From: Puccinia triticina
Taxonomy: Eukaryota; Basidiomycota; Pucciniomycetes; Pucciniales; Pucciniaceae
DNA length: 64,000 nucleotides
Direction of reading: 5' to 3'
Assembly (NCBI RefSeq): GCF_026914185.1
Contig: NC_070563.1
Location: forward strand, 7,461,001-7,525,000
This document shows, in pieces, positions 34,408 through 45,863 of the stretch. Position 1 is the stretch's first letter. Each line of letters begins with the position of its first letter. Position numbers and translations under genes: made by a program. The notes beneath the pieces are model-generated. The model had not been told where the DNA came from. It was given only the letters and a program-made list of their open reading frames with translations, and searched no databases.

Positions 34408-35857
34408 GATATAGCTGTACATAGCTCTACATATAAGGATACTGAGTGTTTGGATGAAGACCCATTCTTCCGGGGACTTTTTATGATTTGTTTTGGCTGA
34501 TCTGGCTCAGCATTAGGCGGAGTAAACTGTCAAGGAGGAATGGGCCAAGACTTCCTGAGTAAAGCTCAGGATTCAGTGAATCCTGCGCTTTTCTCTCTAG
34601 AGTGTGAGTGGAAGACTTCCTGTTGCCTAATGGGCTTGATTTGGAGGAGTCCGCTAAACCTTGTTTGCTGGTACAAACCCAATCTCAGTCAATTTTCACC
34701 AGCCAGTAAAGTTTAGCCTGTCCCTCTAGATCAAGCAACTTATGTAGTCCACGGGAAGTCCTCCCGTGTTGAGGTTCGACCGAGTCAGCCTGAGTCCGCA
34801 TAAACCGATCTTTAGTTGGTTTCAAACCCGCTGACTCCATGGAGAGCTTTCAAACTGAAGAGATGGGGGGTGTATGATTGGAATGGCATGGCCAGCTTAT
34901 AGACACGCTTTCGGCCTCTGTCGTTTTGCCTCAGGAAGTGGTTTCAATGGCACAGCAAAACATCCGTCCAGTTATCCATTTGATTTGGCTCCGGCCAGGC
35001 GACACATAACTATGTAGCCGAGAGCAGTATCCGTATAGTAATAATTGCCGCGTAGGACTATCAAGCGACAAAAAAGTTCTTGCTCGCGGTGTTTTCCCGG
35101 CCGTTAGAAATCATTATACCGGAGCTCCTACGAGGTTTGATGAAAGCTCATTTTAAACGCTGATCGACTGCAGTCGGAGGGAGATGAAGGATGGGTGGAC
35201 ATATGACTGTGGGCGCTGTATGATGAAGTTTTGAAACCTCAATCAAGGCTGGAACGTTTACGAGCATGTTCGAACACCTTTGTAATTGATCATTATAAAT
35301 AGCCACAGAGGGTATCCAACTGTAAGGGATAAGGGATCGACAGTTTCTTTTTCTGATGCCCACGGTCTGTGTTGCCGAAGCACATGAAGCCTCTGGGAGC
35401 CGGCTCGTTTGTGTTCCAGTTTTTGTTTGAAGATTGGTAGGGCTGCCTTTGTCTTAGATACCATTTCTCAGAATCATAACCATGAAGCCAGGGTACGCTT
35501 GTGAGGGTGGTTTCCCACTGCGTCATGGGCCCAACAATATTTTGGTGGTTTGTGATGGGGGATATGGCTGTGATATGTAGATCTGACTCTTGGGAGTGTC
35601 TCCTACATGTCCAGAGTCGAGGCTGTTATGTAAATATGTGTACAGGTGTTGTGGGTGGTTGTGGGATTGCTGTTATGTGGGTGTGTGATGTTATGTACCC
35701 TGCAGCGTGGTGTTGTTATGTGTCCTCTGCGCCGCCTGCGTTCTCCTCCTCTCCCTCTGGCGCACTTCCTTCCTTCCTCGCCTTCATCCAGCATTCCTCC
35801 TCCCCTTGAGCTGCCCAGCCGTCGTCCCCCTTCTCCCGAGCCCCGCTGCCTCCTCTC
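34408..35857. other. Intergenic, upstream of the LAMMER kinase gene
   Basis: No gene supported. The last 150 bp before the kinase ATG are pyrimidine-rich (CTCCTCCTCTCCCTC, TTCCTTCCTCGCC), a common fungal promoter/5' UTR feature. Confidence 0.4.
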
Positions 35858-38272
35858 ATGTCGTCTACCCTGGCCCATCGCCAGCTGCACCAAGACCGGA
35901 AACCAGCCATGAGCCTCTCCACTTACAATACAAGGTCCTATCATCGAGCCCTGCCCCACCAGAACTCGTCCAAGAGCGCCTGGAAGCTGGATACCTTCGT
36001 CGACAAATCCAGTGGCCAAAGTCGGGAAATCATCGTTCTGGCTGATACTCCTAGTCCAAGTTAGTCTTCAAAAACCATGCATTCCTCTCTCCAGCCATCC
36101 CAGCATTCTGCCGCAACGAGCTATCCGCTCCCCCCCTCATTTCCCTGCCACCGTCTGAAAATCACAAGAGCCTTGTCGGCACCTGCTTGCATTAGTCATA
36201 TTTTTAGTACTTGGTTGAGCTAGTCACCTGCTCGCCCATCGCCGCATTGCAACTGATTCTTCGGCATTCCAATCCTCACAATCTAGCACCCCACTCTGGC
36301 CCTTCGAAAACCAGCGGCTTCGCTCGTCCCATCGCCAACAACGGTAAGCCGACTTCTGTACCCTGTTGACCATGGTGGTTAGTTTTTGTTGACCGCATAC
36401 TGACCCAGTTAATCTTTCAGTAAGCTAGCAGTTTACCCGCCGAGTCTGCTCGACCGAACCCTCGCTTGTACTCACGATTTGTCTCTCCAACTCAGGAACT
36501 GCAGCCTTTGGCCAAGAGCAAAAGGAAATACGAAAACTACTCTTCAGGACAACAACAGGTTTGCCGACATTGCATGCTCTCACCTCCCAAGGAGATCTCA
36601 AACCAGATTTGCCTCTTTTGTTTCGGCAGCAGCGAGAAGAAGCGCGCGAAGCAAAGCGCCATGAAGCGGAAAGATTGCCTATAGACGACAAAGAGGGCCA
36701 CTACATCGTTCGCCAGGATGACCTGCTGGGGGACCATCGTTGTGAGTCAGTACCAGATATTCTGGCATCTGTCCAGCCACTGACTTCCCATCCATCCTGC
36801 TCAGACCAAGTCGTCAAACTCCTCGGACAAGGCACCTTTGGCAAAGTCGTTCAAGCCACAGACCTCCACGCCCCGATCGACCGCTCTGGCCGTCGGAGAG
36901 AGGTGGCTGTTAAAGTGATCCGTGCCGTACAAAAATGTCAGTCGCCTCCGTAGCTCCATCTGACTTCTCAGCTGACCCATTCGCCGCCTGTCTCTAGATC
37001 GAGATGCCAGTAAAATCGAAATCAAAGTGCTCAATCTTCTTCGGGAAAGAGATCCCGACAATGTCCAGTGAGCCCCCCTCCCGTCAAACTACTTGGGCCA
37101 ACTTTCAGCTAACGATTGTTACCAAATGGCAGCAAATGCATTCATCTACTCGATGTGTTCGATTATTGCAACCATATTTGTATCGTGACAGAATTGCTCT
37201 CGCTTTCTGTTTTCGACTTCCTCAAAGACAATCAGTATAGCCCCTTCCCAGCCAGCCATATCCAAAGCTTTGCCAAACAGCTTCTGTCTAGTGTTGCATG
37301 TACGTGTTAAACTTGCCGAACTCTTACTTCAGTTCTCTAACTCGCCTTGCACCTTTTTTTACATTTAGTCCTTCACGAGCTTCGTCTAGTCCACACTGAC
37401 CTTAAGCCAGAAAACATTCTGCTGCTTGATGCGTCGGCCAATCTGATAGCTGCCAAGGTAATTTACCTATCTCGAATTTGAAGTTTCATAGGGTTCTAAC
37501 CCTGGCTTTATCCATTCAGCGAGGAGCCAATAAATCCAAAAAAGTCCTGCGGTGTTCCGACATCCGACTCATCGATTTTGGAAGCGCTACGTTCGAAGAC
37601 GAGTATCACGCATCGGTCGTCTCGACCCGGCACTACCGAGCACCCGAAATTATTTTGAGTGAGTCGTTGCTCTGAAGCAACCCTTTTTTCCACCATGCTC
37701 ACGCCGGGTTTTCCTTGCAGACATGCCGTGGTCATTTCCCTGCGATGTTTGGTCTATCGGCTGTATACTTGTTGAGTTTTTTACCGGGGAAGCTTTGTTC
37801 CAAACTCACGAAAACTTGGAGCACCTTGCCATGATGGAAGCGGTCTTTGGGCCGATGCCCGAAACATTTGCAAGGAGAGCCGCGTAAGCCTGCATTCTCC
37901 TTGTCACGATATTTCTGCTTGCTGACCTGGAATCGGCTTACAGGCGTAATCGCTCTGAATGGTTTACCAAGAACTACCGCCTCGACTATCCACAATCCAA
38001 CACGACTCGGCAAAGTCGCAAGTTTGTCCGAGCAATGCGCCCTTTAGAGGTGAGCTTGCAATGCGCCCTTCGGGCAGTAGTTATATTTATTCACTAACCC
38101 AGATCCACCCTTTTAGGATATTATCCCACAAACATCCATTCAGAATGCCCGTTTCCGGGATTTGCTCAGCAAACTCCTTGAGTGGGAGCCTCACAAGCGT
38201 ATCACAGTCAAGGAGGCTCTCAAGCACAGTTACTTCACACTCAAGATAGATGATGAAGGGACGATATACTAA
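35858..38272 (+). CDS. LAMMER-type dual-specificity protein kinase (Clk/Kns1 family)
   Basis: Eleven exons: 35858-36059, 36287-36343, 36496-36741, 36805-36936, 36998-37067, 37133-37299, 37369-37458, 37524-37658, 37721-37883, 37944-38049 and 38117-38272, in total 507 residues. The N-terminus has [12 protein letters not shown], then a spacer. Kinase signatures are the glycine loop GQGTFGKV (~176), VAVKVIR, catalytic HTDLKPEN (~300-307), [13 protein letters not shown] (Asp ~339) and the family signature [14 protein letters not shown] (400-413). LAMMER kinases phosphorylate SR splicing factors and act in cell-cycle and stress signalling. The exon 8 acceptor is ambiguous: frame requires CGAG|GAGCC at 37523/37524 rather than the stronger TTCAG at 37519. 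The gene appears complete and functional. Confidence 0.92.
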
Positions 38273-39158
38273 ATTATGACTACTACCCTACTAGATTATT
38301 CTCGTTTTGAACCGCATCAGGGCTGACATTACTCAAAAGTGGACCCCCGATCGGCCTGGCAAGTGCTGCCGGCCAGAAGATATATGTTTCCATACTGTAC
38401 TATTTCTCTGCCTTCGTTGTGCCAATCTCCATTTCTCATCATTCATCTATTCGTCAAATATTATCATGATTCCTCACCCATTCTATCCACCCCTGCTCTG
38501 GTTTGTTTTCTACTCTCTTCCTGTGCTGTTTACGGCCAAGCCCAAAAATGGGGGTGCCGGTTCACATATATATGATCAGGCAAATGTTTGATACATTAAT
38601 TCTACAAATCTCAAGATAGTGCAAGAAACACTCTTCCGTTGTCATGTTGTAGTCTACTGCTATGAGGATTCCCATTCCCATCTTCTCTTTGCGACTCTCA
38701 AGTTTTCCTGGCTGCTATTTATCATATCACTTGCAACTTGTCTTCAAAGTCTATACTGCATCCGTGTCATGTATTTATCGGAAAAACACACCATAAACCT
38801 CAGCACCTCTGTCAAGCACATTTGAAGGGCCCTTCTTGACATAACAATCTACTTTGCGCAACCCTCTCTGACCCCTAGGCTTGTGCAGACCCTCGAGGGC
38901 GCCTTCTTTGGCAGTCGGTGAAGCTTTTTCCATCTTTTTCCGCTCCAGGTCTACATAGAAGGTATACGTTAGCACTGTTCAATTGGAAAATCCAAAATCA
39001 GTTGACTGATCCTGATGTTGGATATTCCAATTGGGTACCAAAATCAGCCGTTGATAACTTTGTTAGACATCAATTTGTGCCATTTCGCATGTTGATGTGT
39101 AGCAAATTTATCAATAGCATTGTTAAATTGATGTTTAACATGAATTGAACTGTTGATC
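38273..39158. other. Intergenic, 3' flank of the kinase gene
   Basis: No supported gene. Confidence 0.4.
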
Positions 39159-39267
39159 CTAACTTAACTAAGTCCCTCTCTTTGTGGAGGGGGGACGCCG
39201 TCCCGTTCGGAGGGTCCCTGCGGGACGGCGCCCCCCCTCCACAAAGAGAGGGACTTAGTTAAGTTAG
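39159..39267. repeat. Near-perfect 47-bp-arm hairpin
   Basis: Arms 39159-39205 and 39221-39267 are inverted with a single mismatch around a 15-bp loop (TTCGGAGGGTCCCTG). The arms run from CTAACTTAACTAAGTCCCTC to GACGCCGTCCCG. Related CTTAGTTAAG, GACCCTCC and CCTAACTT-type words recur at 39770-39850 and 40446-40655. Confidence 0.85.
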
Positions 39268-41009
39268 GTTCGTCGCTTCGCTCCCCCGAGGAGGGAATTA
39301 GCTAAGTTAGCTGTTGAACCAACCAACACCATCTATTCCTGACTACATTTCTTTAATGCTGTGCTTTTCTCTTAAAATTACGGTTCCAAGACGTAATAAA
39401 TTCCCAACCAACTAGCGACTTCCTAATTAGCAAATTAGCTCAACGTGATTGGTCAGTGGAGTGATACGTCCTAGTCTACATACAAGCTGTGTAATATTTG
39501 TGATGGGGCGCGTTTCGTATTTACTGCCTAGCTCATACTTAAATATAGCTCACCGCTGGGATTACATGCGAGAGCCAAACAAGCTCAGCGGGATACGGAA
39601 TATCATGCACTGTTATAAAAAATTAAATCAAGATCGGTGTTTCACTCCTGCACCTCAACCGAGCTCTGTCGTCCAGACAACTGCTGTGTCGGAGCGTTGA
39701 AGCTTAATAACTCAATTCTGGCTTGAATTGGAGTACTCACAGCTGGAGGGGTAAGTTGAACATCAGCTACACCTAACTTGACACACCCCCCTGGTGGGAG
39801 GCTCGCTGTGGCTGGCCGCAAAGCTGCCCCTCCCGCAGGGAGGGACTTGTGCACAAAGTCAAAATTTTGGCTGAGAAAGAAATCACCAATGGCTGGAGGA
39901 ATAATACTTAGCATCACCCAGCCTCCCCCTCAGCTCCTGTGGACCTGCCCCAACACTTCTCAATCTCAGCTTTCAAATGGCGCTGGTCTCATCTCCCCAA
40001 TCCTTATCATTTTTGCTGTACTAATGTTTTAAAAATCAAAAAGCACAAAGAAATGTAAACCAAGGAATTACAACCATCATGCCTTGTGGATATTGGATTC
40101 ATAAGCCTGCAGATATCTGCAGATCCTACACCTGTAGCCACCCAATTGTTGCAGATAGGATATTCAATTGTGCATATTATCAGAAAATCCAAAATTGGAT
40201 CTTCAGTGCAATGGAATATCCTCCAGGATTCCTTTGACCTCCAAAACGGATTCCTTCAATCAGTTTTGGAGGTTATGCCTCAAAAACTTGGGGGAGGGTG
40301 CCCATCAGTACTGCCAAGAAAACTGTCTATTCAGTTTTTTTTGTACATATTTTGGTGAATTTTAAATTGTTTTTTTGTGTTTTTAGGATTGAAAATCCTT
40401 CCTTTGTCTGCCAGCCTGCAGACATTATTCATAAGCCTCTCCTACGGAGAGCCCTCCGGGCGGGGTCCCCCGGACCCTCCGTTTGAGAGGCTTAGTTAAG
40501 CTAGAGCTACACCCTAACTTAACACCAGTCCCCCCTGGTGAGAGGCTTGCTGTGGCTGGGCGGCCCCCCCCCCCCCCCCCCGCACAGAGGGCTCTCCGCA
40601 GGAGAGCCCTCCGGGCGGGGTCCCCCAGACCCTCCGTTTGAGAGACTTAGTTAAGCAAGAGCTACACCAAACCAAAGCAAAGCACAGGCTAAAATTAATG
40701 GAGATTTGAAGGGGGCCAAAAATTGGCCTGTTGTGGATACAACAAACATCAACCTCACAAAAATTAAAACAGGTATGTGAAAGTTGAAACAGGAGGGAGG
40801 AGCCAACCTATGAACACAAGGTTGTGAGGAAAACCTGTCAAGCAATTTTCCGGCCGTAATATGAAACCTGTGTCCTGAGCCTCCTGCTCCAATAACTATT
40901 GGGTTGACAGGAAAAGAGAAGATTTGAATGCCGCAAGACTAGAATATCACAAGCCTTTCCAGAGGATTTGGAAATTTTGCAAAGGCTCTTTGGGTCCCAG
41001 TCCCACTAA
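39268..41009. other. Repeat-rich DNA, no gene
   Basis: No gene supported. Blocks such as CCCCCTGGTGRGAGGCTYGC (about 39788 and 40533) followed by TGTGGCTGG are duplicated. A C-run lies at about 40564-40580. Confidence 0.4.
40446..40655 (+). repeat. 55-bp direct repeat pair
   Basis: Copies at 40446-40500 and 40601-40655 differ at about two positions. Each starts GGAGAGCCCTCCGGGCGGGG and ends CTTAGTTAAG, the sequence that also terminates the hairpin at 39159-39267. Confidence 0.8.
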
Positions 41010-41560
41010 GGCCCCAATTATAAACCAATTTTTGAGTTTTATTTTGTAATTATTTGATAAGCGCCAAGATCAAAGCTGTATTGACAAGAGTTTTTTCCCG
41101 TGCCTCCACGGCCAAGGTCAGGATCATATTGCCCCTGGTGGTCCCGGATTTTCTGGGGAATTTGGTTTTCCTGCAGGTGATCGGGATTTTTGTAGTGACT
41201 GCAATCCAATCGTGGAACGTTGAGGCAATCAGGGTATATCGGCACTACAGCAGTAATTTTTTTCATGTGCCAGCCAACCCCCGCCCGGCGAACTCCGCCG
41301 ACCCAATACAGCCATTATATGGGGGGGGGGGGGGGTCTGAGGCACCAGTTGCCTGGAAACCATACAGGCATACTGCCTGTTCAAAATTTTGATTTCAGAA
41401 ATCTGGCTTTCTGAAATCTCAAACACCCCTCCCGGGTGTGTTTGAAGAGTTTTGAGATTATTTTGAAATGAAAAGAAGTCAAAACAAAGTTGGTTTTGAT
41501 TTCAAAACAATTTCAAAATAATCTCAAAATAATCTCAAAATAGTGTTTATAATTGGGGCC
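41010..41560. mobile_element. MITE family member 1 (GGCCCCAATTATAAAC ends)
   Basis: GGCCCCAATTATAAAC at 41010-41025 is exactly inverted at 41545-41560. It is flanked by TAA on both sides (possible 3-bp target duplication). The interior holds a G-run (about 41322-41334) and TCTCAAAATAATCTCAAAAT repeats near the right end. Confidence 0.75.
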
Positions 41561-42385
41561 TAACTCTCCCACCCCATTACCGTATGAGTGGCTCACTCAT
41601 TTGCGTGGTGAATTCCAGACAAAGAGTACATAGAATGAAACAAGGTACAAGAACAACCCCGCTTTTGAGGGGTTGCAAAACCACAGCTGGCCGTGGCCAG
41701 ATTCATGCAGGTTTGGATGCACTCAAGTGCTCCATGAGGTTGATTGTGTTGTCTTTTGGTGGCACATGTGGTTTGTTATTTCAGCTCATAAATCTTGCCA
41801 TAAATATTTACTAGTAACCACCAGCTGCTAGATATATAGATGTAAATCTCTTATCACCCTTGCCCTTGGCCAATTTGCACATGTGTATGCGTTTGGCTGC
41901 AGAAATATTGCCAGCAGGTATTTGGTAAGTATGCCGCGGGTGCTGTGAGATGGACGCGACGGGTGTGAGGTTTGGTTTTCCTAGTCTGGAAAACTTCCAG
42001 CGCGCGATAAGGTTTAAATGATAATTTTTAAATAATTTTGATTGATGCAAGCGGGCAAATGTCCTCAGAGTACTGTGATTGCTGGTAAGGTTGATAGCTT
42101 TAGAGGTGAGAAGAAAAGAATTGACGGCTTCTCAGTCCCTGGATTTAGTTCAAAACTGTTAAATGTTAAACTGAAGGATGCATTTTATCAGAAAAAAGAA
42201 AACAAGGATCACAAAACAAAAAAGAAAAGGAAAGGTACCTGAAGGCAAACACGACAGAAAAGAAGAGCACGACAAAAGATTGGGATGATGAAGGAGGAAG
42301 AAAGAAGAGCAGACTAAAAAGGAAACAAATGTCAATCGGTGAACAAGGATAGAGAAACATAACACTACATACAACCGATGAGAAG

Positions 42386-42688
42386 TTATCGAGGGAGTAC
42401 CGAAAGTCTTGAGGAGATTTGTGAGAGATTTTGAAGACCGAGAGTTTTGATGTCTTCTGGAGGAACAAAGTAGTCAGGAAGTTGAGACTGCTTGGATGAT
42501 GCGATGAGAGTGTATCGAGCGAGTTCCCCGGAGGAAAAGAGGTGAGGAGCGAGAGTTGTCGAGTTTAAATATTCTGAGAGTGTTGAGTTTGCAGGAGAGA
42601 AAGTTTGAGTCGAAAAGATCGGGTTGTCCGAGTTGAGCGAGTCGGATGAGCTGTTGTTATGTTGGAGAGACAAATCGAGATTTACCAA
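42386..42688 (-). CDS. Ser/Asn-rich ORF, doubtful
   Basis: About 100 residues (LSLQHNNSSSDSLNSDNP..., ELARYTLIASSKQSQLPDYF, PPEDIKTLGLQNLSQISS). The frame is open upstream beyond the first Met. A donor-like site could link it to further exons, but none was convincing. The non-random composition makes it worth listing; it may be a repeat-derived or retroelement fragment. No known domain. Confidence 0.2.
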   Translation of the reverse strand: MVNLDLSLQHNNSSSDSLNSDNPIFSTQTFSPANSTLSEYLNSTTLAPHLFSSGELARYTLIASSKQSQLPDYFVPPEDIKTLGLQNLSQISSRLSVLPR

Positions 42689-43199
42689 AGTAGCGAGATT
42701 GAAGGACGAGCGTGAGGAATCTTGGAGACTAGAGGAATAGAGAAGTCGAAGTTCTTGTCATGTGACATCCACAGGACAGGGACATCAAGTTCAATTTAGG
42801 GCGCGGGTTTGACTCTCAACAAAAACCAGCTTTACAGGATCCTAAATTTGGTTCTGCAGGGCCATTGATTCTTAGAGGAGATGAGGATGGCGGCAGAATC
42901 AGGGAGTCTAGTCTTGCTTTCATGTAAATATATGAATGGCCATTAATGTATCCCCAGCTGTGATTTTGAAGATATGTGCTGAACATAAGGTGGAAGTCCA
43001 TGAGGGTTTTATTCAAAGCTGAACTCCAATGGCTCCACGCGCCAGCACGACCTGACACTAAAGAGATATTGGGCTGGGTAGGATCCGGTCCCGACGGCAA
43101 AAGCAATGCCGGCTCTGATACAAACCAGTTTAGGAAAAAAAAAAAAACAAAGGGATTAGATGAAGTAACCCATTGGACTGGCCAAATTGAGAAATGCCC

Positions 43200-43968
43200 G
43201 CTACATACACCACGGGTTGTGCCGGATGTCCATGGGACACCTCTTTGGAGATGTCCCTGGACATCCGGCTCTTGCAGGGCAGGAAACATCCACAGGATGT
43301 TACTCTTCATGATGGATACAGATGTATCCCAACTGAGTATCCACCGGATGGTCTTGGAGCATCCACTGGATGTAACCCAATCATCCGCCGGATATCACAA
43401 ACCATCCTCAGATGGGAAAAATATTTGTCCAGGTGCGCTGGCCAGCGCACTCCTGTAGTGCACACCAGGCCCCGTGACACGTGAGCCAAGAAGCAGGGGG
43501 GCAGAGGGCAGTGCGATTGGGTGCCGCGGGTGATTGGGCCCAGGTGTCATGTGGTCAATGAAACTGGGGGTTGAACACCCAACCTGCAGCATCAGAGGGC
43601 CTGGTGAAGGCAGCCCTTCCCCACTACGGCAGGGGGCATGTGTACTTGCCAGGAGCACACGCGGTTCATATCAAGTGCGCACTGGGTTGACATCCATTGG
43701 ACACTCCAGCCAGAGTGTCCGATGGATATTGACTCTCAGGATGTCCAGCGGACACTCCAGCCAGAGTGTCCGATGGATGTGACCCTCAGTATGTCCAGAT
43801 GATGTCTTTGAGGGCTGAACATCACTTGGAAGCATCCAAAAGCGTCCAAGTGATGCTCAGTGCACCTGGCATCTGCTGGATGCTCCCAGGACATCATGCG
43901 GACGCTTTTCAGCCCAAAGCATCTGCGGGATGTCAGCCTTTTCCAAAAAGGCGCCCTGTGGTGTAGTC
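43200..43968. mobile_element. Element with many GGATG/CATCC dyads
   Basis: From CTACATACACCACGGG (43201) to CCCTGTGGTGTAGTC (about 43950-43965) the ends are imperfectly inverted. Between them lie at least ten CATCC and GGATG words in palindromic pairs, e.g. TCCACTGGATG and CATCCGCCGGATATC. There are two near-identical segments with GGACACTCCAGCCAGAGTGT at about 43701 and 43750. No coding content; probably a non-autonomous DNA transposon. Confidence 0.6.
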
Positions 43969-43999
43969 TTTGTCGAGCGTGCGAGTTCCAAACAAATCA

Positions 44000-44247
44000 G
44001 GCCCCAATTATAAACACTTTTTTGAGATATTTTTGAAAAGTTTTTGAACTTGCCCAAAAAAGAAATTGATTTTTTTTCAAAATCTTTTTAATTTCAAAAA
44101 TACTGCAGATGCACTCAAATACACCCAGGAGGTGTGTTTGAACCATTTTTGGAAGAAAAAGTGTTTTCATTTTGTTTTTAAATACTTTTCAGTTCATTTT
44201 CAAAAACTTTTCAAAAATATCTCAAAAAAGTGTTTATAATTGGGGCC
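44000..44247. mobile_element. MITE family member 2 (GGCCCCAATTATAAAC ends)
   Basis: GGCCCCAATTATAAACAC (44000-44017) is exactly inverted at 44230-44247, and the match continues inward (TTTTTTGAGATATTTTTGAA). TCA flanks both sides. It shares ends with 41010-41560 and is a well-preserved hairpin-like MITE. Confidence 0.85.
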
Positions 44248-44824
44248 TCAAACACCACGGGTTGATTCGACCTCCGGGTTCAACTTGTGAAATGTAATGA
44301 TCTCGTGAAAATAAAAAACCAGAAGTCACGACGCTGGGTTTTTGGCGGGTAAGGGACCGCCTTGTTTTGGATGGGCACTGCAAGGATCGAGGTGAATGTA
44401 CACAGTTTGCAAATCTTGCATTGGCCGCTCCTGGCGAGCAAGTCCTTTCGATTGGTTCAGGCCACAACCTTGTGGGGTGATGGACAACACCAGCGCGCAT
44501 TACATGCAATGGCATCATTGTCCAAGGAATCAGGATGATTCATTTTACTATCCAACGTGGGAGTATCCAATGCTTATCATACCGATTGAACTGATTCCTC
44601 ATACAACGGATCCGAATTCGCTGATTCATAATGGCCTTAGATCGATGGAAAGCTGATAAATGAAGAGTTTCTAGAAACGGCAGGGAGGAAAGACTGACTC
44701 AAGTCATTATCATTTCATGAATTCGAACTGAACATAACAATCTACGCGCCTACAAGGGCAGAAAACGATGCAAGATGTGGTTGGACTAAGGACTGAGAAT
44801 CACAACACGATGGTACAATGAACG

Positions 44825-45508
44825 CTAAACGGATTTGGGGTCTTGTCTTGGATCAAATTGTTCGATCCGGGCGAGGGTATTATAAGGACTTGTCATTATC
44901 CATTGGTCATGTATTAGAGGATCGACAATGTGATGATATCGCTTGGGAATTTTGCCTAAGATACAGCAGACCAAGACGTCGAGCGGAATTTGAGGGTCGA
45001 CTGAGTGGACTTCACGTAGGCTTTGGCGGCAGGCGTTGGTGAATGATTTGAGGTCGCCATCGAACGGAAGTCGCGTAAACTCGAGCCAAACCTTCGCTTT
45101 GATGGCCGCCGATTTCATCCCGAAATGAGAATTAATCTTCTGCCACATCAAGTAAGGGTTCACTTCGTTCTCAGTGTCGATCACTTCCATAAAACTCGAG
45201 CTGCTTAATCTTCCAGTGATAATATTGACCGCTTCATACATTTTCTTCTTGTAATCTGCATCGGGTGAGTGGGGTGGTGGGGTAGTGCAAATTCCGAGTA
45301 GTTCACAGTGTCGTAAATAGATCTTCATCCTTAAGACCCATTCCGGATAGTTCTCTTCGGTGAGGAGTGGGATTTGAACAAGGGATTCGTTGAATTCTTC
45401 CTCGTTGATTTTTGGCATACCACTGACTTCGAGCGCTCGGGAGTTCTTGCCGCGTTTGGAGGGAATTGTATGATTTATGATGCCTGGATTGATCATCTTG
45501 CGAACCAA
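44825..45508 (-). CDS. Lone copia-type gag ORF (UBN2/DUF4219-like)
   Basis: 227 residues, intact. After the N-terminal LVQIPLLTEENYPEWVLRMK (the gag opening motif) come YLMWQKINSHFGMKSAAIKA, SFTNACRQSLREVH and LDVLVCCILGKIPKRYHHIV, typical of Ty1/copia gag UBN2 regions. There is no zinc knuckle, protease, integrase or reverse transcriptase next to it and no LTR in sight, so it is a solo gag fragment or a retained ORF. Start may be the ATG at 45508 or an internal one preceding PKINEEEF (about 45430). Confidence 0.7.
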   Translation of the reverse strand: MVRKMINPGIINHTIPSKRGKNSRALEVSGMPKINEEEFNESLVQIPLLTEENYPEWVLRMKIYLRHCELLGICTTPPPHSPDADYKKKMYEAVNIITGRLSSSSFMEVIDTENEVNPYLMWQKINSHFGMKSAAIKAKVWLEFTRLPFDGDLKSFTNACRQSLREVHSVDPQIPLDVLVCCILGKIPKRYHHIVDPLIHDQWIMTSPYNTLARIEQFDPRQDPKSV

Positions 45509-45863
45509 GCGGAATCAGAAAAGCGGTAAGTACATCAATCGATACAAAAAATGATGTCAAAAACAGCTTACAGCTTACCGAGTCTGGGTTTTCGAATAGC
45601 TGCAAACGGTACAATCACTCACGATTTGGTACAAATGGCGCTGGACGCCAAGGAGAACACGGCCTGGATTTACATGCCAGACCGACACCGGGGTTGTCCT
45701 TCCCAGATTTGTCAAGCTGTCGGCTGGGTTGGGCTGGGCGGGGCTATGGAGAGTACACACATACTTTTTTATGTATTTATTTACATTTCACATGTGTATT
45801 ACATAAGCTTGTTTCCTTGAGGCAAATTAATCTCAGCACTGTTATTTCTTGATCTCTTCAAGA

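Noticed and set aside
42816..43458. 160-164-codon frames on both strands
   Set aside because: They overlap the GGATG-dyad element and each other, with no recognisable motif.
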